64,000 bases of DNA from Aricia agestis (GCF_905147365.1 NC_056417.1:2192501-2256500), one strand, 5' to 3'. Shown: positions 19,667 to 30,055, counted from the stretch's first letter. Notes: a model not told the origin generated them from the sequence alone. Numbers and translations are program-made.

Positions 19667-20328
19667 GAGCCGGTCCACACGGTGCGTTGTTTCAGCATTG
19701 CATCGACACAGCGCTGCCGTTTGTCGCATAGCCGGCCACACGGGCGTTGCGCCATCGAAGCGTTACTTATTACGAATTGGACGCCTCCGTGGTCTAGTGT
19801 ATAGAGCGCGGCTCTTGACTCGGAGGTCGTGGGTTCGATTCCCGCGTTGGAAACATGTTATTTTCAAGTTTGGTTAGGACAATGCAGGCTGATCACCTGA
19901 TTGTCTGACAAGTAAGATGATCCATGCGTCGGATGGGCATGTAAAAAGTCGGTCCTGCGCCTGATCTCTCGCCAGTCGTGTCGGTCGTCCGTCCCATATG
20001 AGAGTAAAGGAATAGAGAGTGCTCTTGTGTACTGCGCACATACTTGGGCACTATAAAATTACTCCTGCGTAGCTGGTCTGGTTTCAATGAAACCGGCCAC
20101 CGTCACCGAAACCGGTGTGGGAGCTATTATTATTATTACTTATTACGAAGCAGTCAACGTCAACACCCCCTCCCGCTCGTCTCGGGGAATGCAGTTGTCC
20201 GTCATAATATTATGTGCGTTGCGACGACGCAGCGCGCCGTGTGAACACTTTGGTTATTTGTATGTAAACAACGCAACGGCAGCCTGCGTCGACGCAACGC
20301 TGACGCAACGCGCCGTGTGGACTGGCTC
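19667..20328. mobile_element. PIF/Harbinger-type MITE split by a SINE
   Basis: The termini are GAGCCGGTCCACACGGTGCG and the complement of CGCCGTGTGGACTGGCTC, flanked by TAA (19664-19666 and 20329-20331). Subtracting the SINE and one target copy leaves a 289-bp element rich in GCAACG and CGACGCAACG words. It is non-coding. Its termini resemble, but are distinct from, the elements at 9962 and 21952. Confidence 0.8.
19777..20135 (+). mobile_element. tRNA-derived SINE with perfect 14-bp target duplication
   Basis: The head GCCTCCGTGGTCTAGTGTAT (box A-like) is followed by GTGGGTTCGATTCCCGCG (box B GGTTCGATTCC). The body is GTTAGGACAATGCAGGCTGA..TGATCCATGCGTCGGATGGG, with an (ATT)n end. TTACTTATTACGAA flanks it on both sides (19763-19776 and 20136-20149). 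The intact tRNA-like promoter and perfect duplication point to a fairly recent insertion into the surrounding MITE. The body resembles moth SINEs of the HaSE type. Confidence 0.85.
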
Positions 20329-20470
20329 TAACACGACGCTAGTCCGCGGTCTGACAGTAATGAGGTCCATAATGAGGATCAATTAACCAGCAGTAATGAA
20401 GCAAAAGTTAAGCGCCCGGTTCGGAAACAAATTATAATTGATGCACGAACTTAAAACGCGAATTATTAAA

Positions 20471-20686
20471 AACGAGCTTTTGCCCGCGGCTGCGCTCGCG
20501 TTAAGAAGTATAATTATATACAAACTTTCATCCCCTATTTTAGCCCCTAGGGTTGGAATTTATCAAAATCCTTTCTTAGCGGATGCCTTCGTCATAACAT
20601 CTACCTGCATGCAAAATTTCAGCCCGATCCGTCCAGTGGCTTGGGCTGTGCGTTGATAGATCACCATGTCAGTCAGTCACCTTTGA

Positions 20687-20689
<3 letters not shown>
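20471..20689 (+). repeat. LINE 3' end, family X
   Basis: CGAGCTTTTGCCCGCGGCTG, then CTACCTGCATGCAAAATTTC, GGCTTGGGCTGTGCGTTGAT and TTTGAGTTTTATATA, grading into (TA)n. It matches the block at 3852 and 40764 in opposite orientation. Confidence 0.75.

Positions 20690-20746
<57 letters not shown>
20690..20746. repeat. (TA)n microsatellite, 57 bp
   Basis: Pure TA tract that extends the TATATA end of the family-X LINE tail. Confidence 0.95.
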
Positions 20747-20749
<3 letters not shown>

Positions 20750-20789
20750 TAGATGTTCGCAACACGAATAAGCCGAATCGCGAAGCAAC

Positions 20790-20890
20790 CATGTACTTTT
20801 TTAACCAACTTCAAAACAAGGAAAAGGTTATCAATTCGACGCGTATCTATGTAATATTTCCAGAACTGTCTTTTCGTATATTATGTTAGT
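20790..20890 (+). repeat. LINE fragment of the AACCGACTTC type
   Basis: TTTTTTAACCAACTTCAAAA, then GGTTATCAATTCGACGCGTA. This is a degraded piece of a widespread lepidopteran repeat; related pieces are at 28376 and 53064. Confidence 0.45.
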
Positions 20891-21082
20891 CTACATCAGC
20901 GTCTAAACAAATTAATGTACCAAATTTCAATGTCAAATATACATATGTTAGCGTTTATGATAATTACTTGCAACTTAATGTCTACTACTAAAACAAATTT
21001 TGGCATGGTATTAACGTACAAGAAAGAAGTTGATAACTCGTTACTTTGTAAAACATAAACAACATATTAAGATCACGCTTTA

Positions 21083-21246
21083 GGGTTAATTCAGACCGCA
21101 ACGCGACGAGGTGAGGCGAGGCGCGGCGCGGCATAAATTTGTATGGATTTGACAGATTTAAATCGCGTGAGACGCCTTGCGAATCTGTCAAATCCATATA
21201 AATTTAGAAATGCATCTACGCGTCGCGTTGCGGTCTGAATAAACCC
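21083..21246. mobile_element. PIF/Harbinger-type MITE, family F copy 1
   Basis: The termini GGGTTAATTCAGACCGCAAC and GTTGCGGTCTGAATAAACCC are flanked by TTA on both sides. Inner ATGGATTTGACAGATT pairs with AATCTGTCAAATCCAT. The same family occurs at 26256-26403 and 40388-40514. The short CpG-rich ends contrast with the AT-rich core. Confidence 0.8.
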
Positions 21247-21455
21247 TTAACCGGCCTGCAGCAGGCTGAAAGTTGGATTTGCACAGAATGGAATTATTCT
21301 GAAAAGCAAAAAAAAAAATCCACAACTCATTGTTTTATTTATCTATTTTAATGTGTTATTATAGGTAAAATTACTACAAATATATCATAAATTTAAAGAG
21401 TAGCAACTTATGACATTATATTATAAAAGACGGTTAGACGGACCGGCGGATAGAC

Positions 21456-21657
21456 AGGCGCTTTGCAGACGACGGGGCGGGGCGGGCTTTTTGTCCGCGA
21501 AGCAATAAAGCCGCCAGTACCCGCTGGGCACCTGCGGCGCGGTCTTTTTGCCTGCCGCGCCGTGTTCTTTGGTACTTGGTAATATAGGATTCCCTTTGTG
21601 CTATCGTTCGCGGCGAAATCGACCGGCCCGCCCCGCTCCATCGTCTGCAAAACGCCT
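21456..21657. mobile_element. GC-rich foldback MITE
   Basis: AGGCGCTTTGCAGACGACGG leads into GGCGGGGCGGG on the left, and CCCGCCCCGCTCCATCGTCT leads into GCAAAACGCCT on the right, so arms are about 31 bp with a few mismatches. The 202-bp unit is far more GC-rich than its surroundings. No clear target duplication is seen. Confidence 0.7.
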
Positions 21658-22309
21658 TAAGTTTTAGTTAAAAAAGTCTAACAGATAGCTTAACCAAGTT
21701 TCCGCCAAAACAGAGTCGATCATTCCAAATAAAACAAAGAAATTTGATAAAATTAATAAAAAGGGAGAGTTCGAGTGAATTTGTAAAACTTCATTCCCAA
21801 TTGAGCGAATTCGATATTGATGAGGCGGGCGACGGGCTGGATTGGCCCGTTACCTTTGTACCGTCTCATTTTATATCATTAAATAATTGGCTACTCTGTT
21901 TCTTTTATTGGTCTTTGATAAATTAACTGGCACTTACTGATGTTGTGCTAAAGGTGAGTCCACATTACAACGGCAGGAAATGAGATGCGTTTTTAAATAA
22001 AACATTGAAAACTAAACTTTATTTAACTGCACGACAAACCTCAAACCACAGAAGCAATTTTGAAAGACTACCCCACAACCACACGACATCGTAACGACAA
22101 AATTTCGTCGAGCTGTGGTCACGTGTGAATGGTGTCGCTGCAGCTTTTTGTGGTTGCGTTGTGGTACGGACAAAATGACGTTGCGATGTGGTTGTGACGG
22201 GGTTGCGATGTGGTTGCGATGTGGTTGCGACGTGGTTGCGTCATGTGTAAGTCAAACTATTGTAGTTCGACTCCGGCTTTTATAGCGGAAACACGTCTTG
22301 CTCAAAGTC

Positions 22310-22513
22310 ATGGATTTCGAAGAGGACACTTTATTGTTGCTATCCTTGCTATATGTATTATTGATAAGAAGAAGACGACGGCGATGTCAGCGTAATCGTC
22401 GAAATAGAGGTCCCGTATTTACCTCTTGGGTACGGAACCCTAAAAAAACTGGGCGTTGCATCGACGCAACGACGTTGTGGTTGCGATGTGGTTGCGACGT
22501 GGTTGCGACGTAG
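22310..22513 (+). pseudogene. HARBI1-like transposase, N-terminal fragment
   Basis: The frame starts MDFEEDTLLLLSLLYVL, then a run of six arginines, and SWVRNP about 40 residues in. Many Harbinger/HARBI1 (DDE_Tnp_4) proteins begin this way: an acidic start, a leucine-rich helix, poly-basic stretch, and a W-V-(R/H)-P motif. After WVRNP the frame runs into GTGGTTGCGA repeats that encode no recognisable domain. The DDE catalytic core is absent. It lies between TAA-flanked inverted repeats, which supports the assignment. It cannot be active, and is kept here as an internal-deletion relic. Confidence 0.5.
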
Positions 22514-22650
22514 TTGCGACGTGGTTGCGACGTGGTTGCGATGTGGTCGGTATTTGACAAGTGGTCGACAACGACTGCAAAATGTGGAATGGTCAAGTTC
22601 ATTTACAATACGAAATATACGCCCGACCACGTCGTTTGGTTGTCGTGTGG

Positions 22651-22998
22651 TTTTTTTTAATTTTTTTTATAGCAAACGGGTCACTGATGGAAAGCAACTT
22701 CCGTCGCCCATGGACACTCGCAGCATCAGAAGAGCTGCAGGTGCGTTGCCGGCCTTTTAAGGGGTAATAGGGGAGGGTAGGGAAGGGAATAGGGGAGGGT
22801 ACGGAAGGGAAAAGGGGAGGGTACGGAAGGAAATAGGGGAGGGTAGGGAAAGGAAAAGGGTAGGGAATTGGGCCTCCGGTAAACTCACTCACTCGGCGAA
22901 ACACAGCGGAAGCGCTGTTTCACGCCGGTTTTCTGTGAGGACGTGGTATATCTCCGGTCAAGCCAGCCCATTCGTGCCGAAGCATGGCTCTCCCACGT
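22651..22998 (-). mobile_element. SINE-A copy 5
   Basis: Antisense, with a shortened 3' tail (TTATAGCAAACGGGTCACTG) and an expanded G-rich region. A 13-bp direct repeat GGTTGTCGTGTGG occurs at the T-run edge (22638-22650) and again at 23011-23023, a probable target duplication with about 12 extra bases next to the SINE 5' end. Confidence 0.85.
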
Positions 22999-23049
22999 CA
23001 AAATGATTGCGGTTGTCGTGTGGTTGTGGTACGTGTGGGTTGGCCCTAA

Positions 23050-23690
23050 GATAATTCTAGTCATGAAAAAATGCACGATTCTTCTTAAATAAATAAATTT
23101 TTACACAATATAGTTGCGGGCGAAATCATAAACAATATTATTACACTATAGAGATAGAATATTTTATGAGTATTATTCTAGACTACATTCTTTGCTCTCA
23201 GAAAATTATACAAGAACTATATCTTTAACATAATATAATATTCAATATGTAAGCCACGTATACGAGAGCTGTGGATTCTTTTTATCAGATCACGTTTTTT
23301 TGTGAACATCGGAACAATCTTGGGGCCTTAATATAGAAATACAAAATCAATATACATTTAATTTTTGACCGTATTCCAGTCACGATTCGGCGGCTGGGAA
23401 TACGCGATAGGTTTGATCGATCGAGAATACGGCTAGACGCCTCTGGAACGACAGCTTACTCTTTGGAGATTTTTTTTGCTAGACACCTCTCTGTCGTTAG
23501 CTACTATATAGAACTTTTTTAAAGGAAACGTTCATTAGCTAAGTTGCAGCATATGTCAAGTAAATACTAGGAAAGAGGTTCAGAATTGATGACAACAGTA
23601 CGCAAACGTTTCGTTTCACTTTACAGAAAAACTACTGAAGTGCTTTTGATCAATTTTTGTATACTATGGTAGCAGATTTTTTCCGAATGG
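23050..23690. other. Unassigned AT-rich DNA
   Basis: No element recognised. CpG-containing phrases near 23380-23450 (ACGATTCGGCGGCTGGGAAT) stand out slightly, but no exon structure is visible. Confidence 0.4.
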
Positions 23691-23692
23691 TA

Positions 23693-23772
23693 GGCCTCAT
23701 GTAGACACGACGTTCTAAAAGTGTTAACTTTGTTAACCTATTTGGAAATAAATATTTTTGATTTTGATTTTG
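23693..23772 (+). repeat. Family-R retro tail
   Basis: GGTAGGCCTCATGTAGACAC, GACGTTCTAAAAGTGTTAAC, GTTAACCTATTTGGAAATAA and a (TTTTGA)n-like end. It matches 18997-19110. Confidence 0.7.
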
Positions 23773-23837
23773 AGATGTATGTAACATAATATTTTGATTA
23801 GTAAGGAAAACAACTTCACATTTTGAAAGAAAACACA

Positions 23838-23874
23838 ATACCAGAGTATGTCACAATGTGACATACTCTGGTAT
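23838..23874. repeat. Perfect hairpin, 17-bp arms
   Basis: ATACCAGAGTATGTCAC, spacer AAT, exact reverse complement. Confidence 0.9.
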
Positions 23875-25980
23875 ATGTCATAAAACAAACTGTTTAATCA
23901 AGAAAAAGACAAGAGCGAAACAAAGTTACCAACAAAAGACCAACTTCGGTATTCACAAAGAAATCAAGTTGCAGTCAAAGTTTGACAACGGATAACCGGC
24001 TGGACTTTACTTGGCCAGCCTCCATTTTTGCGCTTGTGCCATACTGTCATACCTCTATATCTGATTATACTATAAAGAATAACTTTCTTTACTAAAAATA
24101 TTCTCAAACCGAATATCCTACATGTCTAAAGTCTAACAACATTTACTTGTTATTAAAATTTAAATATTTTGAATAATTATCATGCTTTGGAGACAAAGAA
24201 ATTTAAAGTAAAAGAAGAATTAATATTTCTTTTAAAAAAGTCAGACTTTATGTATCTAGTAAGTATATTTATTTTCTTGCTCAGTCGGATAAAATATACT
24301 AAAATAATATACTACAAGAACACTTAAAACACTAAAACAATTTTGCTACAATATGCAGGATCAAATCGAGATCAGAATACAAAATAAAAACTATTAAACG
24401 AAAAAAAAACATAAAAAACAAAGACCGTGTTACAAAATGCCAGACACGAGCCGGATAACCGGGCAGACCCGGATCTGGCAAGCTGCCAAATTAACATCGA
24501 ACAATAACAATAATACCAAGAAACTAAAACTCCCGCTTCTTGCATTCAAAGTGTTAGCTTAATTAAATCTGCGGTTTTAAATATTGGATAGTAAAAGTAG
24601 TTTAGACGACATTAAAATACGCAAAGTTAGCATCTAGTTAGTTTACCATATTTTTGTGAAATTTTTCTATGATAATAATACAGTCCAGCTTTTGTTACGT
24701 CAAACGAAAAAATAATATTTTCCCTTTACTTCTTTACTAAAAATACTTTTTAAAATATTTACAGAATTGTTACTGTAAAGTCGCACAAAAGATAAAGACA
24801 AAACAATTTTAATTAAATTATACTATGGCTTATTCATAGTATACCTAACTTTTTTATTAGTAAAGATATAAAGATACTCCACGAAGCTACTTAATAAACA
24901 TACAATTTTACCAAAAGCATAACATATTAATTCCAAAATATTTATAAACTTTCCCATTACAAAGTTAAGGCGACGCCTTCATAATTTGGCTATAGCGATA
25001 TCGATTTTTCTCAGCAATGAATAAAGCTAAGAAACTAAAGTCCATTGTCAGTATTCATCATGTCTTTGTCTTTGAATTACCCATAGCATAATACGATTGG
25101 TCAACTTTTATAACACAGAATAATCAATCAAAAAGATCTCTGTAAAAAAAATCTACTATTTTGCAAATAGAGGAGAGTGATTTAAGCTTCCAAAATTTAT
25201 ACATAAATCGGTTCAAGCATACACTTTAATTTGCCCATAGCTTATATGAAATGTATTTAGGGTTATTAAATTACGCGACAAAAACCATTTTGTCGCTTAC
25301 GCCCTTTCCATTTTTGCTGTTCCATTGCTTTCTATCCGACCCAGCTTCTCATAGAAAACAAGCAATCTAAAACATATCCAACACGGTTTTTTACTTTAAC
25401 GCGGCGTCACCTTAAAGCGATACAGCTGACTTTCGTGTGACGTTACAAACCAGTTCACAGCAGTTCAAACCGGCTTATACCAGTTACAAAGTGTATTACT
25501 ACGAATTGATGGCTCCACTAAATTTGGCGGTAAAGTGGGTCGCCTTATAATTTGAGCTAAGCCAGTGTAAAGTTTTGGAGATGCTCCAAATGTGCCAAAT
25601 TAGAGTGAACACTTCGTTAGGTAAATTGATAAGGTGCGGGAGGTCTTTTCAATTTGGTCTGGCTAACTCGGTTTAGTTCTGATTTTGTGATTCGCTTAAA
25701 TCATGTCGGACGAATTTTTATTAGTCTGCCTGGGGTTGTGATGTATTCTGTATAATAGAGCTATAAATATGATAATTTTTATATATCATTGTAATATTTT
25801 TGTGAGCGAATATTTGCGTCGTATCATTACGGTACGCATAAAGTCATAAAAATCATGACGTCTTGTGATACTAATAATGAAAAAAATACATGGCATAAAG
25901 AAGTTTCATTTATCAACCGCCAAATTACGTTGTCAAGATACGTTTCTATAGAAAAACTTAAGTTCATTATCAGCCGATAA
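23875..25980. other. Repeat-poor block, no gene seen
   Basis: About 2.1 kb without a recognisable SINE, MITE or LINE tail, unusual for this window. Composition is AT-rich with a few GC-richer phrases (24423-24490; 25390-25500). I found no exon with convincing splice sites. It may be ordinary single-copy intronic or intergenic DNA, possibly with regulatory function. Confidence 0.45.
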
Positions 25981-26040
25981 ATTAGAAAGTATCCGTTGAC
26001 TCCGCCACAATGGGGCCTCGTGGTGAATAGAAGGCAATCC

Positions 26041-26104
26041 GGGGGCCAATAAAAGAGGCCCCAATAAACGAGGCCCCAATAAATGGGCCCCGCAAACGAG
26101 GCCT
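26041..26104. repeat. Short tandem array, 14-15 bp unit GGCCCCAATAAACGA
   Basis: About four and a half imperfect units: GGGCCAATAAAAGA, GGCCCCAATAAACGA, GGCCCCAATAAATG, GGCCCCGCAAACGA, GGCC. It is GC-rich against the AT background. Confidence 0.8.
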
Positions 26105-26255
26105 ACATTCGTACTCCATTCAGGGGTTAGGTTTTTGAAACATTAAAAATGTTCTCTAATCATCGGCTTATGCCCTAAGTTTTGTTTTGTTCAAACTTAG
26201 TATCGACAAAATTTATGATCGACCTGCTTTAAAAGTATTGCTTTGCTACGCTTTA

Positions 26256-26403
26256 GGGTTGATTCAGACCGCAACGCGAGGCGTAGATGCATTTCTAAAT
26301 TTGTATGGATTTGACAGATTCGCAAGACGTCTTACGCTTACGAAATCTGTCAAATTAGTACAAATTTAGAAATGCATCTACGCGTCGCGTTACGGTCTGA
26401 ATT
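26256..26403. mobile_element. PIF/Harbinger-type MITE, family F copy 2
   Basis: The left end GGGTTGATTCAGACCGCAAC is preceded by TTA. The right end TTACGGTCTGAAT is shortened and runs into TTAAC. The long inner arms pair (GTAGATGCATTTCTAAATTT with its complement). Confidence 0.75.
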
Positions 26404-26658
26404 TAACATTTGAAATATTAAAACACAGAGAAAGTGATCGCAACGATTGCAAAAGTAGGTTTTAACGATGTTTACAATGTTCCTGTGTGTATGTGTGCGT
26501 TCATGTTCTTAACGGAGCTGGTAGGTGTATTCTACTTATGCATTACATGTAGTAATGTTTATTTTGTTAATAGCTTTTTTATTAACTTAACTTTTAAAAC
26601 TATCTTTATTAAATAATAATTTTACGTTTGAAATTAATGAATCTAGAAAACCATTCCG

Positions 26659-27069
26659 AGAGTCCGGGAGCCATCGCAATTCTCATACAAATGTAATACC
26701 AAGAATGATCTTGGTATTACATTTGTATGAGAATTATTGTATTACATTTGTATTGAGAAATTACTATCTTAAGCTGATTAGTAACTCAAATATTATGGTA
26801 AATATTCTCGTATGGGAAATGATTCCCATGGTAAATATTCTCGTATGGGAAATGATTCCCATACGAGAATATTTACCATAATATTTGAGTTACTAATCAG
26901 CTTAAGATAGTAATTATCTAGGTTCCTGTACAAAGATTCACTGCAAAATATACCAAAAATATTAACGATTACAATTTAATATGTAAATATTGTACTTAAT
27001 ATATATTCTCGTATGGGAAATGATTTTGGTATTACGTTTGTATGAGAATTGCGATGGCACCCGGACTCT
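26659..27069. mobile_element. Foldback element with nested palindromes
   Basis: The outer arms AGAGTCCGGGAGCCATCGCA + ATTCTCATACAAATG (left) and the complement ending CCGGACTCT (right) enclose 411 bp. Inside are a perfect 27-bp-arm hairpin (26678-26704/26709-26735) and a larger palindrome around 26763-26913, itself containing a direct duplication of GGTAAATATTCTCGTATGGG. It is a highly structured, non-coding element. Confidence 0.75.
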
Positions 27070-27458
27070 TAAATTTATAAAACAAAACAAAAATATTGCG
27101 ACAAAATCCATGTAATAATACTAATGTATTATTATTAATGTGGGTCATAAATGTATGGCCCACATTCACGTACTTTCAGAAATTAAGCCAAAACAATATT
27201 ATGGCCTTGTTCAGATTGGCCGAGTGCCCGTAAACTATATCATGTTAATTCCTACATTAATAGTTATGAGTATTGTTTTTTGCCCTAAATACAACTCGAA
27301 TGTACGAATTTTAGAGACTACCTTGCCTTTAAATAAAAAAAATATAGCTCTCGTTAAAAAAATTAGGATAATAAATTCAGTTTTAATTAACTCAACTTCA
27401 TGGTGACTTTTGTATCGTTTGGGAACCGTTCTGTTTTTCGAAATAAAAATCAACCTAT

Positions 27459-27961
27459 TGTTATGTGCTAGGCTTCGAAGGATTCGGAGAGAAAGGCCTG
27501 CTGACTCTCTTGAAGGCTTTATTAACACTGCACTAAACACTAGGTCACAACACTTAGCACTAAGTCCAAACACTAATCACTAGGTCCAATCACTAAGCAC
27601 TAGGTCCAATCACTAAGCACTAGGCCAATCACTAAGCACTATCACTGTCCTAGGTCGTAGCCAAGTCGCAGGTTTCACTGGTTCACTCACTATTGATCAC
27701 TTGTTGTCACTCCGAAGTCGTCTCGAAGATCGCTCAGATTGAACTGAACTCCCGGGCCATCTACCTGCGGCTTTTTATATGGCGAAATGCGAACGAATTC
27801 CAGAAAGTTCTTGATTCACGTAAACAAGTGTGGGAACTTTCTAGGAGGCTCGAACATGTACCACCTAGCGCCATCTAGTTTCGAGCAGGGGATTTATGTG
27901 TAGTGTGTCCCCTGATCGGTTTCGCTAGTTTGCCGCTAGATGGCTCTGTGTGTCCGTAACA
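27459..27961 (-). mobile_element. Solo LTR 1
   Basis: On the minus strand it begins TGTTACGGACACACAGAGCC and ends CTAGCACATAACA, and is flanked by the 4-bp duplication CTAT (27455-27458 and 27962-27965). It has a promoter-like ATATAAAAAG and an AATAAAG polyadenylation signal, with CCTAGTGCTTAGTGATTGG-type repeats between. It is 503 bp and no internal gag-pol is present, so LTR-LTR recombination removed the body. The 4-bp duplication fits the Ty3/gypsy group. A related LTR is at 49242-49788. Confidence 0.85.
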
Positions 27962-28121
27962 CTATTTTGTTTTTGCCTGGGGCTCAAATTTACCTTACCA
28001 TTTTTTTTATCGTGATGAGGTAATACAAATATATTTTTGCGTTATTAATATTAGTAAGAATTAACCGATAAATGGATATTTTAGTAAATAGCTTACTTTT
28101 ATTGTGTTTTTCACAGCAATC

Positions 28122-28385
28122 TATACATCTATACATCTATACATATAAATAAAATTGGAGTGTCTGTTTGTAATATTGAAAGAACCGTTTTTTACTATAT
28201 GCATATGAATGTATATAGGGTACATACACCAAAACAACCTTTTTTACAATTTTTGTCTGTATGTCTGTCTGTCTGTCTGTCTGTTTGTTCCGGCTAATCT
28301 CTGAAATGGCTGGAGCGATTTTGACGGGACTTTTTTTGGCACATAGCTGATGTAGTAAGGCATAACTTAGGCTACTTTTTAACCG
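28122..28385 (-). repeat. LINE 3' end, family V, with (GTCT)n
   Basis: AATAAAATTGGAGTGTCTGT, a run of GTCT units near 28258-28282, TTCCGGCTAATCTCTGAAAT, GATTTTGACGGGACTTT and AACTTAGGCTACTTTT. It is a widespread lepidopteran LINE tail; strand is set by comparison with how I remember the family. Confidence 0.6.
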
Positions 28386-29130
28386 ACTTCCGAAAATGAG
28401 GAGGATATATTTCACTTTTTTTTATTTTGGTTCGCGGACAACTCCGTCGTTTGTAAACCGATTTCCAAAATTCTTTTGTTGTTGTATAAGATGTAGCCCG
28501 AATTTGGTAACATGATCACAAAAGTGGTGATCTGATTATGCAATCCATGAGAAATCCACAGGACATCTTAAAATTTATATGAAAACATATAGTGATTTTA
28601 CGTTATTCTGAAGGATTTTAAGCTTTAACTACCAAAAAATAAGAATTTGCGCCGAAGTACACCCTGGTTCCGAAGGTGCTGTAAAGAACTCTTGAATCCT
28701 TATACATAAATGTTCGGTAAATTTTGGCATTGTTTCAACAACTAAAAGCATATTATTATGTCAATGTGTCAATAATACTAATCATCATCATCACTATAAT
28801 CATGCCATGAATCATCACATTATTATCAAAAATTTTGCCTTTGATTATATTATTGTTACACCGTTTGTTGACTGATTTTCAAAACTCTTTTGTTGCTATT
28901 TAGTGTTTACTGTACTTTATAAAGGTACAATAACCCGAATTTGGTACAATGCTTACGAAAGTGGTGATCTGATACTGAAATTCGTGAGATATAGAGGGAA
29001 CTCCTGGATATTTTTTGGGACACACATAGACGCGTCAACTATTTCTGTATTCAATCTTCATATTTTTTTAATTCGTAGCAGCTATAACTTTAGCGCAATT
29101 TCTTTGTGCAATTTACCGCTTTTTTGTAGA
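28386..29130 (+). repeat. Degraded LINE DNA, two related pieces
   Basis: GTAAACCGATTTCCAAAATTCTTTTGTTG.. (28456) and GTTGACTGATTTTCAAAACTCTTTTGTTG.. (28864) begin two roughly parallel segments, each continuing with CCCGAATTTGGTA and AAAGTGGTGATCTGAT. This is an old direct duplication of a LINE region or two insertions of one family. No protein domain is recognisable. Confidence 0.5.
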
Positions 29131-29402
29131 TCTAGGTTAAATGAAATAAAAAGTATTAAATAATTCATATGAATTATTAATACTTTTTAGTACAGAATAT
29201 TCTGTACTCAGTATTTCTGTTCTCAGTCTTCATTATTTTGAAGTCGGTACCAACTACCAGCTAACCTAATAGCCAGTTCTATGACAAAATATAACTGCAA
29301 ATTATATGACTGGTACCGACTTCAAATTATGAAGATTGAGAACAGAAATACTGAGTAGGTACAGAATATGAATTATTAATTAATACTTTTTAGTTCATTT
29401 AA
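29131..29402. repeat. Foldback with two-level inverted repeats
   Basis: CTCAGTATTTCTGTTCTCAG, then TCTTCAT..GAAGTCGGTACCA (29208-29252), pairs with TGGTACCGACTTC..GAAC and AGAAATACTGAG (29311-29355). Outside it, AAAAAGTATTAA(A)TAATTCAT and ATGAATTATTAATACTTTTT pair as a hairpin at 29147-29188, and again across the structure near 29368-29390. Confidence 0.7.
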
Positions 29403-29721
29403 GAAAATTACTATTGTCTTTACCTTGGAAGTCGGTTTCAATTTTTGTTTAAAAATAAAAAAAATTCTCTTATTCGTTATCCTTAAGATTGTCTATACAG
29501 TATTGGCGTTTTTATCTACAACTTTAGGTTCATGAAAAGTGATCAGATCAACTACTTAACAAGATCCCATTTTTGCTATTAGGGTAAGGAAGGGGAAAAT
29601 TTCTCTCTTTTTCATTTTCTTTTTTTATCACATTTTGCTGACGCGGACGAAGTCGCGGGCAACAGCTAGTTCTTAAATATGTTTCAACTTTTTGTTTTCA
29701 ATATTATTTAAACAGTACCTG

Positions 29722-30055
29722 GATGACCGAGCTTTGCTCGGTATAGCAAATACTCATTGACTACGTGTTACCTAACAACGCCATCTGCTGGAATAGCTTT
29801 AGCTGTTGTTGTGTCGTTAAAGCAATTAGTTGCTCACAAAATAGTATTATTATTCGCCAATTTATCGATTACCGATAAAACATGAATAAAAAGACATTTT
29901 CTAAAAATGATTCCTAGCTAGATCGATTTATCTCCCCCGAAACCCCCTATATACTAAATTTCATGAAAATCGTTGGAGCCGATTCTGAGATTCCAATTAT
30001 ATATATTATATAATATACAAGAATTGCTCGTTTAAAGATATAAGATACTTTGAAT
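29722..30055 (+). repeat. LINE 3' end, family Y, longest copy
   Basis: GACCGAGCTTTGCTCGGTAT, an internal AT-rich insert, GATTCCTAGCTAGATCGATT, CGAAACCCCCTATATACTAA, TTCATGAAAATCGTTGGAGC and ACAAGAATTGCTCGTTTAAA. It anchors the definition of this family. Confidence 0.7.

Larger units (their letters stand above)
21952..23046 (+). mobile_element. PIF/Harbinger-derived element with transposase N-terminus, split by a SINE
   Basis: The ends (AGGTGAGTCCACATTACAAC and the complement of GTACGTGTGGGTTGGCCC) are imperfect inverted repeats flanked by TAA (21949-21951 and 23047-23049). The interior has dense GTGGTTGCGA(C/T) repeats on both sides of a frame (22310-22513) whose start resembles a HARBI1-like transposase. 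SINE-A copy 5 (22651-22998) is inserted near the right end. Without it the element is about 735 bp, so most of the transposase is deleted. Confidence 0.7.

Noticed and set aside
20087..20386. 99-codon plus-strand frame
   Set aside because: It crosses the SINE tail, the MITE end and flanking DNA, so it is an artefact of high GC in the MITE.
28258..28282. (GTCT)n as an independent microsatellite feature
   Set aside because: It is a normal internal part of the family-V LINE tail seen across Lepidoptera.
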